Shown one piece after another: positions 53,458-62,263 of a stretch of 64,000 bases of DNA (position 1 is the first letter of the stretch; each line of letters opens with the position of its first letter). The stretch is from Gordonia heveisoli (GTDB lineage: Bacteria; Actinomycetota; Actinomycetes; Mycobacteriales; Mycobacteriaceae): the NCBI RefSeq assembly GCF_030315745.1, contig NZ_JASXSH010000004.1, forward strand, positions 124,001 to 188,000, written 5' to 3'. The translations under genes and the position numbers were made by a program. The notes under the pieces are model-generated. The model had not been told where the DNA came from, did no database searches, and saw only the letters and a list, made by a program, of their open reading frames with translations.

Positions 53458-54954
53458 ATGACCGAAACCGTGGAGACCGGCGTCGCCCCGATCATCGGCG
53501 GCGGCGACCAGCCCCAGCTGTACATCGGCGGGACCTGGGTCGACCCCCACTCGACGCAGACCCTCGAAGTGTTCTCCCCGGCCACCGGCGAGCGCGTCGG
53601 TACCGTGCCGCACGCCGACGAGGTCGACGTCGACACCGCAGTCCGCGCCGCGCGAGCCGCATTCGAGTCCGGCGTGTGGAGTTCGAAGTCGCCTGCCGAA
53701 CGTGCCGACGTCATCGCGAAGGTCGCCGACCTGATCGATGAGCGCACCGCCGAGATCACCGCCCTGGTCTCCGCCGAGATGGGCGCCCCGCCGAGCGCGG
53801 TACAGACGCTCCAGCAGCTGTCGGGTACCGGCATCCTGCGCGGCTACGCCGAAGCCGCCCGCAACTATCCGTGGGTCGAATACCGGACCGGCATGTTCGG
53901 CAGCACCCGCATCACCCGTGAGCCGATCGGCGTCGTCGGCGCGATCATCGCCTGGAACGTGCCGCTGTTCCTGTCCTGCAACAAGCTGGGTGGCGCGCTG
54001 GCCGCGGGCTGTTCGGTAGTTCTCAAGCCGGCCCCGGAAACCCCGCTGACCGGCAACTACATCGCGCAGCTCTTCGTCGAGGCGGGTGTTCCCGAAGGTG
54101 TCATCTCGGTGGTTCCGGGCGCCACCGAGACCGGGCAGGCACTCGTCTCCCACCCGGAGGTCGACAAGGTCACCTTCACCGGTTCCACCGCGGCCGGCAA
54201 GGCCATCGGCGCCGCCTGCGCCGAGTCGCTCAAGCGGTGCTCACTGGAACTGGGTGGCAAGTCCGCGGCCATCATCCTGGACGACGTCGACATCGCCGCC
54301 AACGCCTTCATGATCGCCTTTCTCGGTCTGTTCAACACCGGCCAGGCCTGCGTCGCGCAGACCCGCGTACTGGTACCGCGCAGCCGCCACGACGAGATCG
54401 TCGGTGCACTCGTCGAAGCCGCCAAGCTGATGAAGGTCGGCCTGCCCAGCGATCCCGAAGCCCAGCTCGGACCGCTGATCTCCGAGCGTCAGCGCGCCCG
54501 GGTCGAGGGTTACATCGAATTGGGTAAGAAGGCCGGTGCCACCGCGGTGCTGGAGAGCGAGCGGCCGGCGGGTCTCAACGACGGCTACTTCCTCACCCCG
54601 ACGATCTTCACCGGCGTCACCAACGACATGACCATCGCCCAGGAGGAGATCTTCGGCCCGGTGCTCTCGGTCATCGCCTACGACGACGTCGACGAAGCCG
54701 TTGCCATCGCCAACGACTCCGACTACGGTCTGGCAGGCACCGTGTGGACCGGCGACGTCGAACGCGGCATCGCGATCTCCGAGCGGATCCGCACCGGCAC
54801 CTTCGGGATCAACTTCTACGCCATCGATCCCGGATCCCCCTTCGGCGGATTCAAGAACTCCGGCATCGGCCGCGAATGCGGGCCGGAGGGACTCGAAGCC
54901 TTCCTGGAGCACAAGTCGACGATGCTGCCCGCCGGGTACGAGCCGAAGCAGTAG
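53458..54954 (+). CDS. Aldehyde dehydrogenase
   Basis: NAD(P)-dependent aldehyde dehydrogenase of 498 residues. Asn in AIIAWNVPLF (167), nucleotide site VTFTGSTAAGKAIG, Glu264 in SLELGGKSA and catalytic Cys298 in NTGQACVAQTR are all present; C-terminal FGGFKNSGIGRECG is typical. It resembles the steroid/aldehyde enzymes of actinobacteria, but substrate is unknown. The KstR-type box upstream points to sterol catabolism. Followed by a strong terminator. Confidence 0.94.
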   Translation: MTETVETGVAPIIGGGDQPQLYIGGTWVDPHSTQTLEVFSPATGERVGTVPHADEVDVDTAVRAARAAFESGVWSSKSPAERADVIAKVADLIDERTAEITALVSAEMGAPPSAVQTLQQLSGTGILRGYAEAARNYPWVEYRTGMFGSTRITREPIGVVGAIIAWNVPLFLSCNKLGGALAAGCSVVLKPAPETPLTGNYIAQLFVEAGVPEGVISVVPGATETGQALVSHPEVDKVTFTGSTAAGKAIGAACAESLKRCSLELGGKSAAIILDDVDIAANAFMIAFLGLFNTGQACVAQTRVLVPRSRHDEIVGALVEAAKLMKVGLPSDPEAQLGPLISERQRARVEGYIELGKKAGATAVLESERPAGLNDGYFLTPTIFTGVTNDMTIAQEEIFGPVLSVIAYDDVDEAVAIANDSDYGLAGTVWTGDVERGIAISERIRTGTFGINFYAIDPGSPFGGFKNSGIGRECGPEGLEAFLEHKSTMLPAGYEPKQ

Positions 54955-54965
54955 TTCCCGACCGA

Positions 54966-55000
54966 ACAACCGGCGGCTCCCGTTGGGAGCCGCCGGTTGT
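54966..55000 (+). terminator. Stem-loop terminator after aldehyde dehydrogenase
   Basis: A perfect 16-bp stem (ACAACCGGCGGCTCCC and its complement) with loop GTT, 12 bases after the stop codon. It also lies beyond the cydC stop on the opposite strand, so it may serve both. Confidence 0.85.
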
Positions 55001-55077
55001 CATGTCTGGAACCGTTGACGTGCGGTTGCGTGTTCCCTGAGGCGTCAGCCCGAGCCGCCACGGGCCGGTTCTGACGA

Positions 55078-56799
55078 TCAGCCTAGTTCGATGACCTCGA
55101 CGTCCAGATCGGCGGGCAGCCGATGGGTGACGACGACGACGTTCCGCTCCGGGCCGAACAGTCCGCCGTCCCCGTCCAGGATGGTGCGCAGCAGCGCATC
55201 TGCATCGGCCGCGTCGAGGTGTTCGGTCGGCTCGTCGAGTAGCACCACCGGAGCGGGGTGGACAAGGGCCCGGGCCAGCAACAGACGCCGCCGCTGGCCC
55301 CCGCTGAGGGCGTCGGCGCCGCCCGTCAGGACGGTGTCCAGCCCGGCAGGAAGACCGCCGACCCAGTCCGACAACCCAACTGCGGCCAGCACCACCGACG
55401 CTTCCGCCGCCGACACATCACCGCGTGCGACACGCAGATTCTCCAGCACCGACGTCGAGAAGATGTGGCCGTCTTCGGCGAAATAGCAGGTTGCCGAGCG
55501 CAATTCGAGTTGCTCGCCGCCCCCGACGACGCTCACCTCCCCGACACGCGGTGCGAGCAGACCGGCCAGCGTCAGCAGGAGCGTCGACTTTCCGCTGCCG
55601 CTGGGTCCGACGACGGCGAGTCGTGAGCCGGGGCGCAGCCGTGTGCGCACACCATTCGCGGGCCCCAGGACCGCCGCCGACGACCAACCCCAACGCATGT
55701 CGTCGATGTCCACGGTGACCGGGCCCTGGCGTACCGCGACGTCGACGACGCCGTCACTATCCGCGTGCGAACCATCGACGAGTGCCATCACCCGTGCCGC
55801 ACTCTGCCGACTGCGTTCGAGTTGGATCCCAGCCTCGGTCAGCGGGGCGGTCGTCTCGAACGAGGACAGCGGCAACAGGATCAGCACCCCGATGATCATC
55901 GGGGTCAGACCATGTCCGGAGGCCACATCGGCGAGCGACCCCGACACCTGCCCGGCCAGGTCGATGGCGATCAGGCAGGCGGCGAGCAGCGACACACCGA
56001 GTGCCAGTGGCGTTGCCGCGGCGGCCGCGGCCTGCCATCGGAAGCCGCGGTCCGCGGCGATGATGGCGTCGGCGTCGGCGCGGCCGACCGCACGCAAGAC
56101 GACGCCCCGACGGCGTGCGACGATCAGTTCGGGTGCATGCCAGAGCGCCGTCGACGCCGCCTGCGCGACCTCCGTATTCGCCTGCGCCGCATCGGCGATC
56201 GCCTGCGCCGACCCGCGGGCGGCCAGCCAAGGCGCGAGTACGCCGCTCACCAGCAGGGCCACCGCGAGGACGATCGCCGCAGATGTCGACACCAGGGCCA
56301 TCACCGCCACCGCGGCAGCCGAGGTGGTCAGCCCGACGCCGATCGGGATCAGGCCGCGGATCAGTGCGTTGCCGATCTCGTCGATGTCTTCGCCCGTGCG
56401 GGTGAGCAATTCCCCGCGGCGCAGCGTCACCGAATAGGCCGGCGACCCGGAAGCCAATGCGCGATAAACCCGTTCGCGAGCGGTGGCCATCGCCCCGAGC
56501 GCAAGGTCATGGGTGGCCAACCGTTCGAGGTAGCGGAACACGCCGCGGGAGATGCCCAACGCACGAACCGCGGTGATCGCCACCGAGAGATACAGCACCG
56601 GCGGCGCCTGCCAGGCCCGGGTGATCAGCCACGCCGACAGCGCCGCCAGCCCCAATGCCGACAGCGCGCCGCACACCCCGAGGAACAGCGACCAGAACAC
56701 GGGGCGTCCGCGCAGGCCGAGAAATCCCAGCGCACGCAACAGCGGATCGTCGCGCCACCGCGATCCGACCGGCGCGGGTGCGTGCCTGGAGTTCGCCAT
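55078..56799 (-). CDS. cydC: Heterodimeric ABC transporter CydC, cytochrome bd assembly
   Basis: ABC exporter subunit of 573 residues, needed to assemble cytochrome bd, exporting thiol compounds. Six-helix membrane domain (ALSALGLAALSAWLITRAW onward) plus ATPase with Walker A VVGPSGSGKSTLLL, signature LSGGQRRRL and Walker B PVVLLDEPTEHLD. ATG at 56799 begins one base after the cydD stop (TGAGATG). Last gene of the cydABDC run. In mycobacteria the two subunits may be fused; here they are separate. Confidence 0.94.
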   Translation of the reverse strand: MANSRHAPAPVGSRWRDDPLLRALGFLGLRGRPVFWSLFLGVCGALSALGLAALSAWLITRAWQAPPVLYLSVAITAVRALGISRGVFRYLERLATHDLALGAMATARERVYRALASGSPAYSVTLRRGELLTRTGEDIDEIGNALIRGLIPIGVGLTTSAAAVAVMALVSTSAAIVLAVALLVSGVLAPWLAARGSAQAIADAAQANTEVAQAASTALWHAPELIVARRRGVVLRAVGRADADAIIAADRGFRWQAAAAAATPLALGVSLLAACLIAIDLAGQVSGSLADVASGHGLTPMIIGVLILLPLSSFETTAPLTEAGIQLERSRQSAARVMALVDGSHADSDGVVDVAVRQGPVTVDIDDMRWGWSSAAVLGPANGVRTRLRPGSRLAVVGPSGSGKSTLLLTLAGLLAPRVGEVSVVGGGEQLELRSATCYFAEDGHIFSTSVLENLRVARGDVSAAEASVVLAAVGLSDWVGGLPAGLDTVLTGGADALSGGQRRRLLLARALVHPAPVVLLDEPTEHLDAADADALLRTILDGDGGLFGPERNVVVVTHRLPADLDVEVIELG

Positions 56800-56800
56800 C

Positions 56801-58486
56801 TCAACCGACACCGACGACCTCCGGGAAATACACGACCCGATCGGCGAAATCGCGTGCGAGGTGACGATGCGCCACCACCAGCACGGTGTCACCGGCGCGG
56901 GCCCGTTCGCGCAGCGCCGCCAGCACCGTCGTCTCGGCGGTGGCGTCGAGGTGGGCGGTGGGTTCGTCGAGCAGGAGCAGTGGTGCCGGAGCCGCCAATA
57001 CCCGGGTCAGGGCCAATCGCTGCCGCTGTCCGGCCGACAATCCCACCCCGCCGGCCCCCAGCACCGTATGCGTACCGTCGGGAAGCTGTGCCAGCACCTG
57101 GTCGAAACCCGTTGCCACGCAGGCACGCTGCAAGGCGTCGGGATCAAGGGCACCGAACAGTGCCAGGTTGTCGGCGACCGTTCCGGGCACAATCACCGGA
57201 TGCTGGGGCAGCCAGGCGAGTTGTTCGTGGAAGGCTTCGGGTTCGAGCTCGGCTACCGAGACCGAACCGACGAGCACCGACCCGTCGTCGGGGGCGACGA
57301 GTCCCATCACCGTGGCGAGGGCGGTCGATTTGCCTGCGCCGTTCGGCCCGGTGAAAACCGTCACCGCGCCTGGGTCGACGACGGTCGACAACTGATAGGG
57401 CGCCCAGCCATCGCGTCCGTGTACCCCGACGTCGAGCAGGCGGATCTGCTCGCCCGCAACGGAGATCGTCCGATGGGACCCGGTGGGGTGCAGATCAGTT
57501 CCCGGCCGGCCGATGAGGTCGAAGACCTCGCCGACCGCCGTCAGTCCGTCCTCGGAGTTGTGGAACTGGGCGCCCACCCGCCGCAGCGGGAGATAGGCCT
57601 CCGGCGCGAGGATCAGTGCGAACAGACCGGCATAGAGCTCCATGCTGCCGTTCACCAGGCGCAGTCCAATGCCAACGGCGACCAGCGCGACGCACAGGGT
57701 GGCGATGAGTTCGAGGACCGCGCCGGACAGAAACGCCACCCGCAGCGACGACATCGTGCTGCGTTTGTGTGCCGCACCGAGTTCGGCGACCCGCCCGGCC
57801 GGGGCCTGCGCTCGGTTGAGCGCACGCAACGTCGGCAGCCCCGAGATGAGGTCGAGCAACTGGCTCGACAACTTGGTCATCGTCGCGAGTTTGCGTTCGG
57901 TGCGGTCACGGGTCATCAGACCGACCAGGATCATGAACACCGGGATCAGCGGCAGGGTGATCAGGATGATCAGGGCCGACGGCCAGTCGACGAATCCGAT
58001 GACGATGACCACGACCGGCGTCACCACCGCCGAGACGATCAGCGCCGGTACATATCCGGAGAGGTAGGGGCCGACACCGTCGAGGCCCCGCAACACCACC
58101 GTGGTGGCCCGCTCCCGCAGGCCGACCAGTCCACGCGGTGTGTGCCGCGTCGGATCGGTCAGGGTGTCCAGGACTCGTGCGCGGAGTTCGGCGATGGTCT
58201 TGGCCGCGGCCCGGTGCGCATACCGTTCCTGACCGAAGGTCATCGCGACCCGGACGATCAGCGCGAATGTCAGCATCACCAGGTGCACACCCTGATCGCC
58301 GATGCTCCGACGACCCGGTTCGGTGATCAGTTCGGCGGCGATCGCGGAGACCATCCCGGCCGAGACGATGATCGCGACCGCTTCGACGACGGCGAGGAGA
58401 ACACCGACGCCGATGTAGGTCCGGGCCGTCGGCGAATACCGCAGCAGCCGTGGGTCCAACGGCGGCCGCGACCGCGGTCGACTCAC
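56801..58486 (-). CDS. cydD: Heterodimeric ABC transporter CydD, cytochrome bd assembly
   Basis: ABC exporter subunit of 561 residues, partner of CydC. Membrane domain from IGVGVLLAVVEAVAIIVSAG; ATPase with Walker A FTGPNGAGKSTALA, signature GLSAGQRQRLAL, Walker B LLLLDEPTAHLD and H-loop VVAHRH. GTG at 58486 overlaps the cydB stop as GTGA; the frame is open further upstream, but that lies inside cydB. Confidence 0.94.
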   Translation of the reverse strand: MSRPRSRPPLDPRLLRYSPTARTYIGVGVLLAVVEAVAIIVSAGMVSAIAAELITEPGRRSIGDQGVHLVMLTFALIVRVAMTFGQERYAHRAAAKTIAELRARVLDTLTDPTRHTPRGLVGLRERATTVVLRGLDGVGPYLSGYVPALIVSAVVTPVVVIVIGFVDWPSALIILITLPLIPVFMILVGLMTRDRTERKLATMTKLSSQLLDLISGLPTLRALNRAQAPAGRVAELGAAHKRSTMSSLRVAFLSGAVLELIATLCVALVAVGIGLRLVNGSMELYAGLFALILAPEAYLPLRRVGAQFHNSEDGLTAVGEVFDLIGRPGTDLHPTGSHRTISVAGEQIRLLDVGVHGRDGWAPYQLSTVVDPGAVTVFTGPNGAGKSTALATVMGLVAPDDGSVLVGSVSVAELEPEAFHEQLAWLPQHPVIVPGTVADNLALFGALDPDALQRACVATGFDQVLAQLPDGTHTVLGAGGVGLSAGQRQRLALTRVLAAPAPLLLLDEPTAHLDATAETTVLAALRERARAGDTVLVVAHRHLARDFADRVVYFPEVVGVG

Positions 58487-59565
58487 TCGGACCGCACGCG
58501 CAGCGACGGCAGTCCGACCGGATCGGGGATGTGTTCGACCGAGATCCGCTTGCGGAACACCCAGTAGCTCCACGCCTGGTAGCAGATGACCACCGGGGTG
58601 ATGAACACCGCCGCCCAGGTCATGATGGTCAGCGTGTAGTGACTCGACGACGTGTTGTCGATGGTGAGGTTGAAAGCCTCATTCGTGGTGGACGGCAACA
58701 CATTCGGATACAGGACCGAGAAGAGGGTGGCCACCGTACCGGCGATCGCGATCGAAGTGGCGGCGAAGGCGATGCCCTCCCGACCCGCCGCAGTGGCCGC
58801 GACCATCACGACTGCGGCCGCCGCCGCGATGAGTACCGGAATCCACGTCCACCCGTTGCCGTAGGCCAGTTGGGTCCACAGCAGGAAGGCCGCCGCGACC
58901 ACGAGTGTCGGAATGGCCAGGCGGGCGGCGAGTTTCATCGCATCCTGCTGCAACACCCCGGCCGTCTTGAGCGCCAGGAAGACCGCGCCGTGGGTCAAGA
59001 AGGCCAGCAGCGTGGTGGCCCCGCCCAACAGCGCATACGGGTTGAGCAGATTGAAGAAGCCGCCGGTGTACTGCGCATCGGCGTCGATCGGCAGACCACG
59101 CACCACGTTCGCGAACGCGACGCCCCACAGGAGCGCGGGGATCCACGACCCCAGCCCGATGCCGATGTCGGCCCAGCGGCGCCAGGTCGGGTCGTTGATC
59201 TTCCCGCGCCACTCGATCGCGCACACCCGCACGATCAGCCCGATCAGGATCAAGAAGAGCGGCAGATAGAACGCGCTGAACATCGTCGCGTACCAACCGC
59301 CGAACGCGGCGAACAACGCGCCACCGGCGGTCAGCAACCACACCTCGTTGCCATCCCACACCGGGCCGATGGTGTTGAGGATGGCCCGCCGGCGCTTGTC
59401 CGGGTCGGCGAGATCCGCGTCGGCGGAAACCTTGTCGTCGCCACCGGTGTGCGTGCGGCCGAGGAAGGGCATCAGCATGCCCACCCCGAAGTCGAAGCCT
59501 TCGAGAACGAAGTACCCGACGAAGAGCACCGTGATGATCAGAAACCAGAATTCGGGCAGTCCCAT
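58483..59565 (-). CDS. cydB: Cytochrome bd quinol oxidase subunit II
   Basis: Membrane subunit of the bd-type terminal oxidase, 360 residues with about eight helices. N-terminal GLPEFWFLIITVLFVGYFVLEGFDFGVGML and WDGNEVWLLTAGGALFAAF are the conserved CydB signatures. It lies 11 bp downstream of cydA and overlaps cydD. bd oxidase supports respiration at low oxygen and under nitric oxide or sulfide. Confidence 0.96.
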   Translation of the reverse strand: MGLPEFWFLIITVLFVGYFVLEGFDFGVGMLMPFLGRTHTGGDDKVSADADLADPDKRRRAILNTIGPVWDGNEVWLLTAGGALFAAFGGWYATMFSAFYLPLFLILIGLIVRVCAIEWRGKINDPTWRRWADIGIGLGSWIPALLWGVAFANVVRGLPIDADAQYTGGFFNLLNPYALLGGATTLLAFLTHGAVFLALKTAGVLQQDAMKLAARLAIPTLVVAAAFLLWTQLAYGNGWTWIPVLIAAAAAVVMVAATAAGREGIAFAATSIAIAGTVATLFSVLYPNVLPSTTNEAFNLTIDNTSSSHYTLTIMTWAAVFITPVVICYQAWSYWVFRKRISVEHIPDPVGLPSLRVRSE

Positions 59566-59576
59566 GGCGATCCTCC

Positions 59577-61136
59577 TCAGTACGCGAACGAGAGTTCGCC
59601 GGACTTCTCGTCGTCGGACGGTTCATCGGGTGGCGAGGCATCCTTGAGGGCAGGTCCCTCGATGACGTAACGGCGTTGCAGCATGAACCAGATGACGCCC
59701 AGGGCGCCGTAGAGCAAGGTGAAACCGATGAGCGTCACCCAGACCATGCCCGCCGAGTGTCCGGAGACACCGTCCTGGACGAGCATGTGGATCCGAAGCG
59801 GATCGAGGTCGTCCTGCCAGTTGGGTGCGACCACCCAGGGCTGGCGGCCCATCTCGGTGAAGATCCAGCCGGAACTGTTGGCCAGGAACGGGGTCGGGAT
59901 CATCAGGAGTGCGATCAGCCCGAACTTGCGGGACACGACCACCCGTTTGCGTCGGGTCAGCCACAGGCCGCCGAGAGCGACGACGACCGAGCCCAGCGCC
60001 CAGGTGATCATGGCCCGGAAGGCCCAATAGGTGACGAACAGGTTCGGCGCGAAGTTCTGGCCGGGCATGTTCAGTGCCTGCTGATACTGCTCCTGCAGCT
60101 GGTTGACGCCCTGCAGCGGGGTGTCGAACCGATGGTCGGCGAGGAAGGACAGCATGCCCGGGATCTCGATGATGTGATCGATGTTGTCGCAGTTGTTCTG
60201 CCGGCCGACCGACAGCACCGAGAACGGGGCGCCGCCGGTGGTGGAGTCGCACAACGATTCCGCGGCAGCCATCTTCACCGGTTGCTGCTTGAACATGATC
60301 TGCGCCTGGAAGTCGCCGGTGATGATCACCGCGATACCGGCGGCGATCGTCACCCACAACGCGAATCTGGTCACCGGACGCCACAGTCGACGGGCATCGT
60401 CCTCCAGATCCTCGGGTGTGGCGTCGATATGGCTGGGCGACACCGACTTCGGCAGATCGGTGGTGTCGCCGGTCTCGATGGCCGCACGTAGTTTGCGGGC
60501 ACGCCAGGAATTGCGCGCCATCCACCAGATGCCGATCGCGGCCACGAAAGTCCCCGCGGTGAGCAGCGCGCCCGCGACCACATGCGGGAAGGCGGCCAGA
60601 GTGGTGTTGTTGGTGATGACGGCCCAGAAGTCGTTCATCGCCGGCCGGTTGCGCGTCTCGTCCCACACCACCCCGACCGGATGCTGCATCCACGAGTTGG
60701 CGGCGATGATGAAGTAGGCCGATGCATTGACGCCGATGGCGGCCAACCAGATACAGGCCAGGTGGACGCGCCGCGGCAGTCGTCCCCAGCCGAAGATCCA
60801 CAGTCCGATGAAGGTCGACTCCAGGAAGAACGCGACCAGCCCTTCCAACGCCAGCGGGGCACCGAACACATCGGCGACGAAGCGGCTGTATTCACTCCAG
60901 TTCATGCCGAACTGGAATTCCTGCACGATGCCGGTCGCGACCCCGAGCGCGAAGTTGATCAGGAACAGTTTCCCGAAGAACTTCGTCGCTCGTAGCCATT
61001 GCTCATTGCCGGTGACATGCCACACCGTCTGCATGACCGCGATCATCGGCGCGAGACCGATGGTCAGTGGGACCAGGATGAAGTGATAGACCGTGGTAAT
61101 CCCGAATTGCCATCGGGCCACATCCAGTGCGTCCAT
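59577..61136 (-). CDS. cydA: Cytochrome bd quinol oxidase subunit I
   Basis: Heme-bearing subunit of the bd oxidase, 519 residues. His18 in TVYHFILVPLTIGLA, the conserved EYSRFVADVFGAPLALEGLVAFFLES, the quinol-loop region, and NSSGWIFTEMGRQPWVV are all present. ATG at 61136 (MDALDVARWQF) is the usual CydA beginning. The upstream inverted repeat at 61191-61219 may control the operon. No Rex-type operator is visible in the 182 bp upstream. Confidence 0.97.
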   Translation of the reverse strand: MDALDVARWQFGITTVYHFILVPLTIGLAPMIAVMQTVWHVTGNEQWLRATKFFGKLFLINFALGVATGIVQEFQFGMNWSEYSRFVADVFGAPLALEGLVAFFLESTFIGLWIFGWGRLPRRVHLACIWLAAIGVNASAYFIIAANSWMQHPVGVVWDETRNRPAMNDFWAVITNNTTLAAFPHVVAGALLTAGTFVAAIGIWWMARNSWRARKLRAAIETGDTTDLPKSVSPSHIDATPEDLEDDARRLWRPVTRFALWVTIAAGIAVIITGDFQAQIMFKQQPVKMAAAESLCDSTTGGAPFSVLSVGRQNNCDNIDHIIEIPGMLSFLADHRFDTPLQGVNQLQEQYQQALNMPGQNFAPNLFVTYWAFRAMITWALGSVVVALGGLWLTRRKRVVVSRKFGLIALLMIPTPFLANSSGWIFTEMGRQPWVVAPNWQDDLDPLRIHMLVQDGVSGHSAGMVWVTLIGFTLLYGALGVIWFMLQRRYVIEGPALKDASPPDEPSDDEKSGELSFAY

Positions 61137-61190
61137 GTCGCCTCTAATCGAGTCGCGGCAGCCCGTGGGCTGTTGGAACCGGTAAGAATT

Positions 61191-61219
61191 CATACCTACT
61201 ACTTGACGTAGTAGGTATG
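61191..61219. promoter_or_regulatory. Inverted repeat upstream of cydABDC
   Basis: Arms CATACCTACTA and TAGTAGGTATG (11 bp, perfect) separated by CTTGACG, 55-83 bp upstream of the cydA ATG. On the minus strand TATGAA overlaps the near arm (-10-like). Likely an operator or an attenuating hairpin in the promoter region. Confidence 0.6.
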
Positions 61220-61318
61220 CGGGCGACGCTACGCCTGGTCGCAGACGGCATCAAGCGACCAAGGTCCCACCGCCCACGGATCACAGTGTGGGTTGCATCT
61301 CACTTGGTCAACGCATTG

Positions 61319-62188
61319 TCAGTCAACAGAAATGGCGCGGTCCACCAAATCGGCAAATCGGTGCTCATCGGCGTCGTCCGGCATCACATACCGGTTGATC
61401 GCGGTGACCCGCGCGGCGAGCGTCACGCTGCTGACCAGCCACACGGCATCGGCCGCGATGAGGTCCGCCGGGAGCAGGACCCTCGTCTCGGTCTTCCACC
61501 CTTCCTGCTCGGCGAGCTCGAACACCGCATTGGTGGTGGTGCCGGGCAGGATGCCGATCTCGACCGGCGGGGTGACCAGGGTCTTGTCGTACACCGCGAC
61601 GACCGTCGACCGCGGCCCCTCCAGGACCGCCCCCTCCGCGCTGGTGAAGATGACGTCATCGAAACCCTGGTCGGTCGCGTGCCGCAACGCGGCCATATTC
61701 GTCGCGTAGCTCAAGGTCTTCGCGCCCAGCAACTGCCACGGGGCATTGGCGGCGAGGTCGATGGAGTAGCCGCGTTCGAGTGTGACGACCGAAACACCGT
61801 CCCGACGCGCCTGTGCGATCCGGGCGGGCAGTTCGGTGATCGTCGCATAGGCGGTGACCGACCCCGGCCTACTCTCGCGGCCACGGGAGTACACCAGCCG
61901 CAGCAGACCTTCCGGGCCGGAGTCGCCGACCGCGTCGCGCCACTGTTCGGCAGCGATGTCGATGACCTTGTCCCACGCGGTCAGATCGGGCGCATCCAAG
62001 CCCATCGCGGCGGCGCTGTTGGCGAAACGCTCCAGGTGGCGGCGCACCTTGCGGGGCCGCCCGCCGCGCACCAGCAGAGTGTCGAAGATGCCGTCTCCAC
62101 GCACCGCCGCCAGATCGTCGGCGTGTAGCAGCGGGGCGTCGAAATCATGCACTTCGCCGTCAAGGGTGACCAGAACCGACTTCGTCAT
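61319..62188 (-). CDS. Class IV PLP aminotransferase / aminodeoxychorismate lyase-like
   Basis: Fold-type IV PLP enzyme of 289 residues, like 4-amino-4-deoxychorismate lyase (PabC) or a branched-chain aminotransferase. GDGIFDTLLVRGG near residue 31, PLP lysine Lys157 in LGAKTLSYATNMAAL, and phosphate-binding EGPRSTV and GILPGTTTNAV. Corresponds to the Rv0812-type protein in mycobacteria. Reaction not separable by sequence alone. Divergent from ygfZ, 75 bp apart. Confidence 0.9.
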   Translation of the reverse strand: MTKSVLVTLDGEVHDFDAPLLHADDLAAVRGDGIFDTLLVRGGRPRKVRRHLERFANSAAAMGLDAPDLTAWDKVIDIAAEQWRDAVGDSGPEGLLRLVYSRGRESRPGSVTAYATITELPARIAQARRDGVSVVTLERGYSIDLAANAPWQLLGAKTLSYATNMAALRHATDQGFDDVIFTSAEGAVLEGPRSTVVAVYDKTLVTPPVEIGILPGTTTNAVFELAEQEGWKTETRVLLPADLIAADAVWLVSSVTLAARVTAINRYVMPDDADEHRFADLVDRAISVD

Positions 62189-62263
62189 GACACCAACCTA
62201 ATGTGAGCGCCGGGCGGGCGGCGGCCGCCCACCCCTCGACGTGTCGCCCCGTAGAATCGGTGC

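Noticed and set aside
56552..58567. Long plus-strand open frame of about 670 codons
   Set aside because: Antisense to cydD and cydC with no recognisable domain; a shadow of high-GC coding sequence.
61285..61310. CRP-like site (TGTGG...CTCAC) near the cydA upstream region
   Set aside because: Spacing between half sites is ten, not the eight of the TGTG-N8-CACA pattern, and it lies far from the cydA start.
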